Source of the DNA: Tubiluchus corallicola
Taxonomy: Eukaryota > Priapulida > Priapulimorpha > Priapulimorphida > Tubiluchidae
Reading direction: 5' to 3'
Length of the DNA stretch: 64,000 bases
NCBI GenBank assembly: GCA_030141605.1
Contig: JAQGDQ010000199.1
Location: forward strand, 1 to 64,000
Of the stretch, positions 40,501 to 50,104 are shown piece after piece. A program made the position numbers and the translations under genes. The stretch's first letter is position 1, and each line of letters begins with the position of its first letter. The notes under the pieces are model-generated. The model was not told the origin of the DNA and ran no database searches. It saw nothing but the letters and a program-made list of their open reading frames with translations.

Positions 40501-42104
40501 TAAAAATGTTGTACTGTGTATAAACTGAAGTAATCACTATTTCTCATCGTTCCTACTTTAACAAATACGAGGATAACGAGATAACGTGGCGCATATGGCT
40601 GCGTTTGGGTTCCACTTGCCAGTAAACCAGCCACACGGCCTGCTGGAGAATCATTAAAATTTGCGTAGAAGGTCGCGTTCTCTCACTTCTTAAATTGAGT
40701 CTAACCCACTGATGACGCGAAAGTTACGTTTAAATGTGATTTTGACACAATCTGAATACGAGCAAATAGAATTTGTGCACATTGGAGGCATAACCTGTTT
40801 GGAAAATTCTTTCAACATATCAATGGTGTGGCCCGTTTTGTGCAGTAAGTTTTGAGGGTGGTTTAACAAGCAGCATTCATCTTGACGCTTGTTCGACCGC
40901 TTCGCTGTGTCATATTCTGGCAAAGTTTCGCGATTTGGTTGACAGGCGTCGCCACCAGTATGCTGTCAAAATTTCTGCTGATTTTATTCAGAATTTTGTC
41001 CTGTAAATGTGTCCAAAATCGGTTGAATTTTCAGATTGAAACTCCCGATTTTTTCGAAATTTTGGTCAAACAGCCTATAGAGAAAAAACATTCTAGCGGC
41101 ACTTAGTGTGGCTCTAGCAAGGAGATATATAGCTCTTTATAAAGAGGAAGAACAGGGCTGCACGATGATGTGGGCTATATTTTAGTACACATCCACTAAG
41201 AGGAGTATCGAGGAGTTAATTAGATGTTCTATTTTTGGCTATTTTTGCTTGGAAAACTGCTGACGCAAAGCCATTGTTCTGACATCATCCATTATACTCT
41301 GTCTATATGCCATATTGAAATGACTGATGCGACATCTGGCGGCACAGCTGGAACACGATGCGCCGCTTGCTGTGTGGTTATCTCAATATGTGTGCTATAA
41401 TTTGCGATAATGTATAAATGGTCATTTTCGAAATGGGATATCATCTTCATTACATATAATTTAAAATTATAAAATATTTTCGAAAACGGCCATATTCATT
41501 AAGTAAAACAAATTCTAGCAGCACTTTATAAAATTCTTTATATCCAACTTCAAACTATTTACATGCCTTGGGATTTTTGTCAAATGTGACATCATCGTCG
41601 CCATCTTGGAATTGTAATATCCTACCAAAAATGAGCCAATCCGTAGTATGTAGTAGTATCACTATCGCCCTGTATATTGTGTCCTATGACTAAATTGCTT
41701 GCATTGATAAACATATTGTTGGTGTTTAGGGTGTGAAGGCGGGTTCCCATATCTCGTCGCAGGTAAATACACCCAGGATTTCGGAATGGTGGCAGAGGAG
41801 TGCAATCCATATAAGGGATTTGATGACAAATGTCACACCAATCAGACTTGCTACCAACATTACACTGCTGACTATAAATACGTGGGTGGATTCTACGGTG
41901 GGTGAGTGTTGTAGTCACTGTTTTTTTTGTCATATCAGTGTAGAAAAAAATATTTGTATTTCTGAAACTTTTCTTCAAAACACATTTTGTTTGGTTTTGC
42001 CATTAACAAACTGTTAACTCAAATGTTGTGGTGAAAGTGAAATTCAATATTTATCTGATTACAAAATTTTATGTTAAGATAAACTAATAAAACATGAAAT
42101 CGAC

Positions 42105-42150
<46 letters not shown>

Positions 42151-43667
42151 CAGACAGAGAGACAGAGAGAGAGAGAGAGTTTTATGAAAATTGTAGTGTT
42201 TTAACTAGAAATTATTTTTATTTGAAAAACTGAGAGCTAATGCGTTTTATGATCTACATTATTATGTCGTCTTTTTGTACTCAAAGATGACTCCTGCTTA
42301 AATCTTTTGCGTATTTCAGTTGCAATGAAGAACTCATGAAGATACAATTGGTCAAGAATGGCCCAATGTCCATATCATTCGAAGTCTACAGTGATTTTCA
42401 ACAGTACACAGGTGAAATAATAGACATGGATGTACCTAGTATTAAAATCATTTTGGAGATTAGCCACACACACTCTATTGTAAACTTAGATTAGTTTAGT
42501 TTAGTTTAGTTTAGTTTAGTTTAGTTTAGTTTAGTTTAGTTTAGTTTAGTTTAGTTTAGTTTAGTTTAGTTTAGTTTAGTTTAGTTTAGTTTAGTTTAGT
42601 TTAGTTTAGTTTAGTTTAGTTTAGTTTAGTTTAGTTTAGTTTAGTTTAGTTTAGTTTAGTTTAGTTTAGTTTAGTTTAGTTTAGTTTAGTTCAGTTCAGT
42701 TCAGTTCAGTTCAGTTCAGTTCAGTTCAGTTCAGTTCAGTTCAGTTCCGTTCCGTTCCGTTCCGTTCCGTTCAGTTTTAGTTTAGTTTAGTTTAGTTCAG
42801 TTCAGTTCAGTTCAGTTCAGTTCAGTTCAGTTCAGTTCCGTTCCGTTCCGTTCCGTTTTAGTTTAGTTTAGTTTAGTTTAGTTTAGTTTAGTTTAGTTTA
42901 GTTTAGTTTAGTTTAGTTTAGTTTAGTTTAGTTTAGTTTAGTTTAGTTTAGTTTAGTTCAGTTCAGTTCAGTTCAGTTCAATTCAGTTCAGTTCAGCTCA
43001 GCTCAGCTCAGCTCAGTTCAGCTCAGCTCAGCTCAGCTTAGTTTAGTCAGGATCTCCATACATACACCATGCCCTGGCGTTCGCCCTGGAGACGTTCACG
43101 GATCGCACTGCTTAACCACAGTCGATGCTGCAGCTCCTTCAATGTGATCAGTAACAGAAGGATGCCAACCACTTATATATGATGCTTTTAAAATTAGCTC
43201 ATTGGTCAACTAACAAATGATAAATATATAAGCTTAACTCTTGGCAACATATGCTGGTGAATAAATTGATGGACTTCTATACCTTTGCATCATAAAAATA
43301 TCTAATTCTAGGCTTGATCAAGCTTCACTAGTCCTATACTTTTTTTTTATACTGCTTGTAAATAATAATGTTATGGTTTCCCTTTGTATATTTTTGTGAC
43401 AATATACTTAACTAAGCTATGAATATTTTTCCAGGTGGTATCTACCATCACACCGGGGTGGTCGATAAGTTCAACCCTTTCGAAATCACGAATCATGCTG
43501 TGCTGCTAGTGGGCTACGGGCACGATCACGAGACCCTAGAGAAGTTCTGGATTGTCAAAAACAGTTGGGGTGAGTCGTGGGGCGAGCGCGGCTACTTCCG
43601 TATCCGGCGCGGTACCGATGAGTGCTCGATAGAGAGCATCGCCGTGGAAACGTTCCCAATTCCGTGA
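28563..43667 (+). CDS. CTSC: Cathepsin C (dipeptidyl peptidase I)
   Basis: Lysosomal papain-family peptidase that removes dipeptides from protein N termini. Nine coding exons join in frame: 28563-28713, 31360-31511, 32216-32352, 38330-38488, 39162-39280, 39742-39873, 41730-41901, 42320-42411, 43435-43667, giving 448 residues (human 463). A signal peptide ([17 protein letters not shown]) precedes [15 protein letters not shown], so the mature protein starts with the aspartate that in this enzyme binds the substrate amino group. The exclusion domain ([16 protein letters not shown]) and propeptide ([19 protein letters not shown]) precede the peptidase domain. Catalytic residues are Cys245 ([10 protein letters not shown]), His392 ([11 protein letters not shown]) and Asn414 ([11 protein letters not shown]). 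An in-frame ATG 14 codons upstream (28521) is less likely because it would bury the signal peptide. Intron 3 is 6 kb and hosts a GPCR gene. Confidence 0.96.
30134..30463 (-). mobile_element. Solo LTR of an LTR retrotransposon
   Basis: A 330-bp element begins TGTTGTG and ends CACAACA, the TG...CA inverted ends of long terminal repeats, and is flanked by a perfect 5-bp duplication CCTAG (30129-30133 and 30464-30468). On the minus strand it has a TATA box TATATAAG (30358-30351) and about 150 bp later a poly(A) signal AATAAA (30207-30202), which sets the orientation. No internal domain is next to it, so it is the product of LTR-LTR recombination. Five-base duplications fit Gypsy, Copia or BEL types; the superfamily is not decided. 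It lies in cathepsin C intron 1. Confidence 0.88.
30918..31345 (+). repeat. Interspersed TCCTATAATTCCTATA motif cluster
   Basis: The motif TCCTATAATTC(C)TAT occurs at about 30930, 30950, 30990 and 31268, with shorter CCTATATTTTT variants after 31290. The two clusters bracket about 250 bp of unrelated DNA. This may be a degraded A+T-rich element; no inverted termini were found. Confidence 0.35.
33000..33482. mobile_element. Non-autonomous hAT element
   Basis: The left end CAGGGGTGTGCAAATT is matched by AATTTGCACACCCCTG at the right, a perfect 16-bp terminal inverted repeat typical of hAT transposons. Subterminal GGGCCACA/GCGGGCCGC blocks recur on both sides. Flanks GTGTAAAA and GTCTACGA agree at five of eight positions, an eroded 8-bp duplication. 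No transposase is encoded. It lies in cathepsin C intron 3. Confidence 0.85.
33642..34105 (+). repeat. 22-bp tandem array, about 20 copies
   Basis: Near-perfect copies of ACTTCTACTTACAGTACCTC plus AG. Because 22 is not a multiple of three but the unit lacks stops in every + frame, it creates long spurious open frames. Each unit contains a splice-acceptor-like CTACTTACAG. The array lies in cathepsin C intron 3 on the transcribed strand. Confidence 0.97.
34454..34580. repeat. Imperfect inverted repeat (hairpin), arms about 45 bp
   Basis: The left arm (34454-34500, ACAGACAGTGTTCAAAATGA... to AATGCAGTTACT) is complementary to the right arm (34531-34580, GGTAACTGTGTTTAATGAAT... to AAAAGTGTCTGT) with a few mismatches, leaving a loop of about 30 bases. 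It may be a very short inverted-repeat transposon or a structured RNA segment of the cathepsin C intron. Confidence 0.7.
35290..35445 (-). repeat. Degenerate telomere-like repeats (TTAGGG on minus strand)
   Basis: The + strand has ACCCTAACCCTAACC followed by variants such as ATAATCCTATCCCAGCCCTA and CTCAACCCTAAC, ending ACCTTAATCCTAATCC. It contains a roughly 50-bp higher-order unit repeated about three times. This is an eroded interstitial telomeric tract of the animal TTAGGG type, or a TTAGGG-seeded minisatellite. Confidence 0.75.
36088..37059 (-). CDS. Class A (rhodopsin family) GPCR, orphan, copy 2
   Basis: Intronless receptor of 323 residues on the strand opposite to cathepsin C, inside its third intron. 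It shares with the receptor at 11284-12255 the start MFSNN, equal length, [10 protein letters not shown] in TM2 (Asp71), disulfide cysteines 100 and 177, [10 protein letters not shown] (124-133), the third-loop stretch [33 protein letters not shown] (291-305) and a short tail. The TM6 motif is CYLP instead of CWLP, losing the usual toggle tryptophan. Extracellular loops differ strongly, so the ligand may differ. The two genes are an old duplicate pair, probably by retroposition or dispersed duplication. Ligand unknown. Confidence 0.93.
   Translation of the reverse strand: MFSNNTTDEIRTDDSINASTVYMYNHIYGPFFFLIPSIIVFLNSIVVGAFFRYPQLCNTSNLFICNLSATDIIIGIVGFVVNMEKVYAFDSNETKAKWVCLCLMIVMEMAQVEALVMLMMVTVDRYIAIIHPLHYYRIVKLQRAKNAIAVSWCYSFLMALLVAYDNDVERINDSYTCDYLRVMNNNKTLIYISTIHFVVIVTIMSAVYVKIMVIIRQHIIRINQATQQDFTFAQNVKQTKLMFIIIGAFIVCYLPLNIVGIVYARSTDVFYLDAHARPVVYILFMLNSLFNPFIYAWKNKDLRKAVQYILSCRSATPVFSDVV
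37515..37745 (+). mobile_element. 3' end of a LINE with C-terminal zinc finger
   Basis: The frame from 37518 reads [15 protein letters not shown] and then [19 protein letters not shown], the CxxC...H finger with RIGLxSH that closes the reverse-transcriptase protein of many non-LTR elements. A TAATAATATAA tail follows. Only this C-terminal piece remains. It stands about 460 bp upstream of the GPCR 2 start codon, in cathepsin C intron 3. Confidence 0.8.
37918..37994 (-). mobile_element. tRNA-derived SINE head (family S2)
   Basis: The minus strand reads TATAGTCTAGTGGTAACGCG (A-box) followed about 25 bases later by GGTCGTGAGTTTGA (a B-box variant), in the spacing of a tRNA. The surrounding sequence CTCTGGGAGG...ATTGCCTCCGGGTCATAC does not fold into a full cloverleaf, so it is a SINE head and not a functional tRNA gene. 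Confidence 0.65.
38748..39096 (+). mobile_element. pogo/Tigger-like MITE (family A), copy 1
   Basis: The ends are CAGTCGACCCTCGTTAAACC at the left and, inverted, CAGTCAACCCTCGTTAAACT at the right. A second set of GGATATCGGATAAGACGGAC and GGATAAATCGGACAATCGG lies just inside each end. The same 0.35-kb element is inverted at 45507-45822. Right flank TA fits a pogo-type TA target; the left flank (GCG) does not. It contains a C-run near 39050. No transposase. It lies in cathepsin C intron 4. Confidence 0.85.
40345..40450 (-). mobile_element. tRNA-derived SINE (family S3), copy 1
   Basis: The minus strand has TGGTTGGCATAGCTGTCCGG, then AATGATTCGACTCC (B-box) and CCAGTGGAGGTGCAAATTTTTTTCAG. The part after the B-box matches 46738-46812 (CGACTCCCAGTTGAGGTTCA, TATTTTTTCAG). 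Not a functional tRNA: the acceptor stem does not pair. Confidence 0.6.
40960..41110 (-). repeat. Dispersed repeat Q, copy 1
   Basis: On the minus strand the block CGCTAGAATGTTTTTTCTCT, AGGCTGTTTGACCAAAATTT and CGAAAAAATCGGGAGTT corresponds to CGCTAGAACGTTTTTTCCGC, AGGCTGTTTGGTCAAAATTT and TGAAAAAATCGCGAGTT at 60398-60465. The class is unknown. Confidence 0.6.
42108..42179 (+). repeat. GA dinucleotide repeat
   Basis: About 72 bp of GA units with interspersed GACA, in cathepsin C intron 7. Confidence 0.95.
42489..43048 (+). repeat. TTTAG pentanucleotide array with variant blocks
   Basis: About 112 units of GTTTA and its derivatives, arranged in blocks: a long GTTTA block, then GTTCA, GTTCC, GTTCA, a short GTTTA, GTTCA and GTTCC, again GTTTA, GTTCA, and finally GCTCA. 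Block succession shows stepwise substitution followed by local amplification. It starts only about 78 bp after cathepsin C exon 8 and ends directly at a 5S-SINE fragment. Confidence 0.97.
43049..43167 (+). mobile_element. 5S-rRNA-derived SINE, 3' fragment
   Basis: Matches the last 120 bp of the copy at 23321-23775: AGGATCTCCATACA, CGCCCTGGAGACGTTCACGG, CTGCAGCTCC, AATGTGATCA and AGAAGGATGCCAACCAC. The left border is the TTTAG array, so either the array grew from the junction or the SINE inserted at the array edge. Confidence 0.85.
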
Positions 43668-43751
43668 GAGTTATCTGTTGTCTCTTACTACCATGTTGGC
43701 TACACAGTAGAACTCTGCTGCTCACATAGGATACTGTCAAAATTTGCTTAC

Positions 43752-43757
43752 AATAAA
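43752..43757 (+). terminator. Cathepsin C poly(A) signal
   Basis: AATAAA 85 bp after the stop codon, followed by a T-rich segment (GTTTTATGTATGCTTCGTTTG), the usual layout of an animal cleavage site. Confidence 0.75.
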
Positions 43758-45506
43758 GTTTTATGTATGCTTCGTTTGTCTGATTCCAAGATCACGACCT
43801 TCAGTTTTGCTTAAATATAACTGCAAATAAGATCACATTTGTTCAAGTAGCCGGCCAATGAGAACTGCTCTAACAAGGTGCTATGATTTCATGATTTATC
43901 TACATTTATCAAAAACGTTTCAGTATTGAAAAAGATCTGTGATTAACTGTGTTTTCAATGTGCAAAATGAGCACTAGTCTGTATAAGGTGACTGAAGATT
44001 AGTATTAATAAAATTCACATTTTAGTACAACAGGCGTGTGACATATGCAATTGGCCTTATGTGCTATGATACAGTATAAAATCATTATAGGGATCCTGCT
44101 AGGGATTCAGAAAAAATACTGTCAGTTTGGATTAGTGTCTGTGTGTACGCAATAAACCAAGTTTGCCATGGGGGTGTCAAACAGGTCATTTGCCCTCCCC
44201 CTCCTGGACAAGGGGTTTCGAAGTTGAAACTTTATAATTAATTCCCTAAGGAGTGTCGAGTCTTGGACATTTCTATTCTCTGCCTCACTCAGTAGTACGG
44301 TAAATTATCTGATATAAGCTATTGTCACTCTGGCTTAAGAGGCCAGATCCGGGGTTCAGGCGGTCACTACGGACAGTGACAGCTTAGGACAAATCACAGC
44401 CGCCAATACAAAGGGGAGGATTAGGGTCTTCAGCAGCGACAAAACTGTGCAGTCTCAGTCATATCATTTTACGTTTGTGTGGACTGTACGTGGTGAGTGT
44501 TCAGCAAGCAGCGAGGAAACGTTCTTGAATGAAAATGATCAAAAATAATCAGTATAATGTGTATTTACAGTGCTCCAAACCCACCCTCTAGCTACACTTG
44601 CCCGACCCCACCCACACTACTCCATACGGTGGCCCAGAGGTACAATAATTTTAAACAATAATTGTGATAGTACAAGTCCTTTTGTCCCCCCTGGAAACGT
44701 TGCAGAGGACGGCCATGATGTTTGCTATAATGGTGTTATACTGTATGTTGTTTTGCAAATGATTTCCCAGTTCTTAATTTGAATGCATTAGATGTGTATT
44801 AAACTTTGGATAGATTTTAAGTTTGTAATTTCACTCAACTTGCTGTCATACTGAAGTAAACACTGCCAATAATATAAGTGAAAAGTGTTAATCTAAACAC
44901 TTTTTTACTCGATGATGTGTATCACTAAATCAAATATGCGAATTAACAAAACCGTAACTATACGTAATTTCTAATGATTGAGATTTGTGATTATGGTTGT
45001 CCTTATTGTAAATTAAACGTTATTTAATTTAATATTGACTTGTGTAAATAAGTATTTAGCATGTCAAATTTTTTATGCATAATTTCTCAAACGAGTAATC
45101 CTAAGGTATGTGAATAAGAGATGTTGTTCGAGAGTTGAAACTACGATGCAAAGTAGTGCAACTTAGATTAATTTCAGTGCCGTTTTATTTACTACAGTCC
45201 AGCCGCTTGTGATTTACAACACCCATTTATAATGCCAAACTCGCTATAACATCAACTTTTTTTGCAGTCCCAAAGTAGCTGGTATAAAGAAGTTTGACTG
45301 ACTCAGAAATTTAATTTACCAGATGGTCTATACATTTTATAGTGTTTTGCTCACACAGGTAGTAAATATTTACAAAATGGTTATTATAGTCAAAATATGT
45401 TGCACGTTCTTGCCGAAGGAAGTTATAAATTCAATATTGTCATATTACTGCTTGTTAATAGCTCTTTACCAACCCGATTTTGTGTCAAAATTATTACAAA
45501 TACGTA
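43758..45506. other. Gene-free stretch after cathepsin C
   Basis: No supported gene. A GC-richer patch at 44330-44420 (GGCCAGATCCGGGGTTCAGG, GGACAGTGACAGCTTAGGAC) may be part of a repeat with a B-box-like core, but no second copy was seen in the window. Confidence 0.4.
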
Positions 45507-45822
45507 CAGTCAACCCTCGTTAATACGGGGGGTGGTCCGGTTTAGCCAATTGACCGATTTATCCGATATGCCTATATATGGTCTATATTATACAGGAATA
45601 ATCACTTTAATAAGGCCTATATACATTGCACTATATACTGTACTGTATATTACTTTAAAATAGTTAACCTGTGAGGATAAAGAAATTATTGTACAGTTGG
45701 TAGGCCGTGTTGTGTTCAGCGCTCCGGCTCGGGCGGAAATCGGTCAGTGTCCTTTACCACGGATGACGTCCGTCTTATCCGATATCCGTGCTAACGGGGT
45801 CCGGTTTAACGAGGGTCGACTG
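45507..45822 (-). mobile_element. pogo/Tigger-like MITE (family A), copy 2
   Basis: Inverted copy of 38748-39096. It starts CAGTCAACCCTCGTTAATAC after TA and ends GTTTAACGAGGGTCGACTG. The inner part (TAACCTGTGAGGATAAAGAA, TTGTACAGTTGGTAGGCCGT) matches closely. It is about 33 bp shorter, mainly in the TATA-rich middle and the C-run. Confidence 0.85.
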
Positions 45823-48165
45823 TGTATAGGAGCCGTGATTATAGTCAAAATCATTTATTGCCATAGTTATACGCCTACTAGTTATAGTCAAACAGTTTTA
45901 TTGCCTACTGTTTGTTGTTAATTGCACTTGCCTATGTGATTTTATTATTATATGTTATATATGCCATTAAAGAGCAAATTAAAATACTTGAAAGGGATTT
46001 TTATTAGGCATGTCCAAAGTTTTGGCTAATTTTCATGTGCTTTATAAAACTTTGACTACTGTATTTTGCTATTAGACATTTCATCAGGTTTTGTACTTGA
46101 ATTGAAACATTTGTTTATCAGCTCTGCATCATGTGCAGCTGCTGAGAAACAGAATGGTGCAGAAATAAATGAATTGCTAAGGACAATTCACATGACCACC
46201 ACGGAATTTCTTCCAACAGGGATCAAGAAAAGTTTGTTGCAGGAGTCCAAACCACTACTCCATGCAAATCTTTGGTATACTGCGTGGCAAAACCTAGCGT
46301 GTTTCTACATTGGAGGCAAATACGCAAGGCACTTCATAATTTCTTTGCAATTCTTTTGTTTGACTTTTATCATGAACCGGCATGACTGTGATACAAAAGT
46401 ACAAGTATTTTGTAATAAAAAATTATCTTGTTGCACATGGTTGTTGTTCTTATATTAACTCTTTGATATTTATTGGATGAAATTTGTTTATGAGAATCAA
46501 GTCACACTCACAAGACAAACTTTTCCCATGTGAAAGAGTTTACACGTTTCATGCATTTATGTAGTGCTATAGCTCCTGTATTAATTTCTTTGTTTGTCAC
46601 CAGATGGCCACACAAGTTACATTTATAACAGTTGGTATAAATAAATTATTGAACATCTACTACTGTCATATTTAAACTTTTCTTATATGTAAATCTAGAT
46701 TTCATTAAAGTTTGCGTATTTCACGATAAACTAATTTGGCAGATAGGCACAACTGCCAGGAAACCAGAAGGCAAGGTTCGACTCCCAGTTGAGGTTCATA
46801 TTTTTTCAGGCTAACTTAGTCTTGCTTTTGTGCAATTTATTAGTTCATTTGGCCATACACCCTCATTTTTTCAGACTAACTGGCACGAGTCGTAATGACC
46901 AATTCATGCTTTTCGTTTCACAAAAATCCAGCAAACCAGAGAAATTAGCCAAGTGTATCAATCTTAGTTCATACAATATCTTACAATTGAAAATGGAAGA
47001 TGGATTAAAACAGACTTGTAATTTTTGTAACTTACGGGTTAAACAAACCTTGCTCCGTGCCATTATGGAAGGCCTTGATACAAAATGTGAAGTTTCAAAT
47101 AAGGCATATTTTTCTGAATGCCTCTATCGAGAAAGTTAGATATTATAGTAACAGTTAGCTGGTACCTGTTAAATATGTTTTCACTTATGCATGTAATGTT
47201 GTTTTCAAAGCAGTTTGTAAACAAATGTTTGCAGATTGTGTATTCATGGAGCAGTGGCTCACCCGCGTATATCTTGTGCAAGGCTCATGTACTAATTATG
47301 TTGTGATAGTCTTCTGTTACTGTCGTTGAAACTTGGAATTGCTAAAGTACCGCAGCTTAACTGTCTGTAATTCTTGGACAAGCTCTATGCAGATAAATCT
47401 TGAACAACTGACTAAAGAAAAAGCACAAAAACAACCAAAGATGATTTTTCCATTTCTTTTATGTATAAAATACCAAAGATTTCTGATTACAGCAAAATGT
47501 ACACAAAAAATATATTAGAAAGTGTTTTCGTTAGTTTACTTATAGTATGTTCTTATATAATAATCACTTCTCATAATTAGCTTTATTTGCAGCACAAACA
47601 CTAATAAATTCAGCATTTTCAACACTTCCTAAACTCAATTAAATCAGTGGTCACTAAATCCTTATCTATAAGTCTTTTCGCTATCCTTTCTCTAGTTCTA
47701 AGTCTATCTATACATTTTAACCATTCTTCAAAACTTATTAGAGATTCTTTTATTAATCATGTTTTATTGTAGCATTATAAAGAGGTAAATAAATTAAAAT
47801 TGAATTGAATTGAAAAAATATAAGCTATTAATGCCATAATTTGGTTACGGAATCTAACTAAAACAACTGTTTATGACATAAAAAAATGTGGTAGGTTTAG
47901 ACGTAAACGCATGGTTTACACGATAGTAGACCTACGTGTCACAATTTTAGGAAAGTATAGTTATCTATAATGTAGAAAGATTAAATTTTGCAATCTTTCC
48001 AGTGTCGGGAATTTTCCCATTGTCACTACATTTGATAACCAGAAAGTGATCTTACACACAGGATGGTACATTCGTAACAGTGCAAGTCTTTTTACTAATT
48101 TCAATACTGGGCAAGTAAAGTTATAACACTATACAACACATTATTTCTGTTGCCGGCACAGATGC
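45823..48165. other. Gene-poor stretch with two unassigned open frames
   Basis: Two + strand frames look mildly protein-like: one in 46066-46290 (EINELLRTIHMTTTEFLPTG, following an acceptor-like CTATTAG) and one in 46876-47139 (KPEKLAKCINLSSYNILQLK, ending YRES stop). They do not splice to each other in phase, and no family is recognised. A LINE-like tail AAATTGAATTGAATTGAA lies at about 47800-47817. Otherwise A+T-rich DNA. Confidence 0.3.
46738..46812 (+). mobile_element. tRNA-derived SINE (family S3), copy 2
   Basis: TTGGCAGATAGGCACAACTG followed by AAGGTTCGACTCCCAGTTGA (a perfect B-box GGTTCGACTCC) and GGTTCATATTTTTTCAGGCT. The 3' part is shared with the inverted copy at 40345-40450. A second CATTTTTTCAGACTAAC at 46864 looks like a partial duplicate of its end. 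Confidence 0.6.
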
Positions 48166-48167
48166 GC

Positions 48168-48562
48168 ATGCACTACGGGTGAGCATCGAAGTTTCTAATT
48201 CAATTCGAACAAGCTTTTTCTAGTTTGAATTCGATTTGAACCTAAGATTATAGATTCGAATGATTTGACACTTCAACTACATACTTTCTTTACCTATAAA
48301 ACGTGTGAAACATCGTGCAATCGGCATAACTTAGTTGTGGTTTCTACGTACAATTTTTAAACAAATTATTAGTGTTCTTACTGCAGACTAAAATTAAGCA
48401 ATATGCATGATCTTTGTGAAACCATTTTTATTAGTGATTAAAAACCGCCCTCATAGCTAAATTCGACTTGGATTTAAGATCGGTTTAATTACAGTTTGAG
48501 GGTCATAAATTCAATTCGATTTGAATTTACTTTCTGGTAAAGAATGCTCACCTCTACTGTGT
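48168..48562. mobile_element. Non-autonomous hAT-like element
   Basis: The left end CACTACGGGTGAGCAT and the inverted right end CAGTAGAGGTGAGCATTC are similar, and both are followed by repeated TTCGAATT/AATTCGAAT-type motifs, as in hAT relatives with a GGGTGAGCA terminus. No coding sequence. Confidence 0.55.
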
Positions 48563-49258
48563 ACTATACCAGGCATGGAAGATCTTATAACTTCATTATT
48601 TAATGAAAATCAAAAACAACAAACAGTTTTGGTTCTATTTACTCTTGACTAATAATCAATATTTAAAAATGGTTTAGATAAATACCTACAATCCATAATT
48701 ACAACTATTTACAATCATTTTGTGGAATATAACTTATCGTATAATGATAAATAACAAGTATATACACTTTATAATAACAATAGTTATACTACGGGAATAT
48801 GTACTTTCACTCGATATACATAAAAAAGGATTAATACCAACGTGTTAGAAAAAGTAACCGTGATTAAAATACACTAACGAACCAAAATCATATTAAACAT
48901 ATACACGATTGATTGCAAAGGCATTAAATAACAGTCACTGCATGCTACGCGTAATGAAAATGCATTGCATTTGGCACAAAAATATAATATAAAACTATAC
49001 AGAAAGATTTTAATAGATCTGTTATTGAAAATATCAGTAAAACACAAATTTTAAACAGATACATGAATGAACTGATGGAAAAGCATGCTTTTATTTCACT
49101 AACAAAACGGACATTTTGCAACCCATTAACGGGTCGCTTCTATTTGCAACCCATTAACGGGTCGCTTCTTCAGTAAGATCTTGTTAGTAAAGTAAAAGCA
49201 GGATTTTTTATTAATTCACCCACGTATCTGTCTATAATTTGTATTTTATTGAAACTAA

Positions 49259-49725
49259 ACTCATATCTCGGTTTGTTGGATAAAAGCGGGGAGACGTCGG
49301 TCTGAATTTGTCGATTGTCCGTATTTACCGATACTAAGCTAATACAGTAGGTGCCGTGTATTAGACTCACGGTAATGTAGAATCAATCACCTAATTGTCT
49401 TAAAAACGTTAATTACATGTTACAAGTACGGACCGCTTCTATGCAGAAGTATATAAAGACTGTCGGCAATTGACTCAAATAACTCCGTGTAATTGACTCT
49501 AAATCGCTTACACACGCTGATTAAACCACTAAACACACTGGCATACAAGCTACACACGTATGGCTACATGCTGCTCGGATGTAAACAAAGTGACAGCCTG
49601 CCAACTAGCGGTCAGCGCGCGAAACAGCGGACTGTGCCTATAGTATGCGGAACTTTTTAACGGTCCCGATTATGTCTGGTTTTCCGATATCTGTAAAAGC
49701 GAGGTCTGGCAAACCAAGACTTGAG
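49259..49725 (+). mobile_element. MITE family B, copy 1
   Basis: The left end ACTCATATCTCGGTTTGTTG and inverted right end ACTCAAGTCTTGGTTTGCCA form the termini. The inner block GTGTATTAGACTCACGGTAA is shared with 51000-51278 (inverted) and 57901-58244. The sequence to the left (49180-49258) is also shared with 51150-51240, so the terminal repeat is internal to a longer form. Before it, CAACCCATTAACGGGTCGCT occurs twice in tandem (49119-49168). Confidence 0.75.
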
Positions 49726-50104
49726 TATATACGCCTACAAAAGCTTACTAAGTTTAATCAGATCCGAGGAATCAGTTACAAAGCTGTTGTCACATGTAAT
49801 TACTACTACGATCTATTCCAAGCACCCAGCTCTAGAAATGTACGGAGAAACTTTGGAATTTTGCACAAATATTGCAAGGTCAACAATGCCTAAAACTGCA
49901 CTAGAAAACAATAATAATAAAACTGTGACTTGTTTACACACGTCATAGATATTCGCAGTTTTATAACCGCACTTCAATATATTAAGCAGTTACCGCTTCC
50001 ATGACGGTTACAATTACACATCAAGTTACTAGCAGTATCTTATTATAGAAAGATCATTGCTACACATCAATTCCTAGCAGTAACTGGTTTTACATGTTAA
50101 TTTC

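Noticed and set aside
46066-47139. Two protein-like open frames as exons of one gene
   Set aside because: Joining them at available splice sites gives a stop or a phase clash, no homologous family is recognised, and one acceptor-like site is part of a duplicated SINE end.
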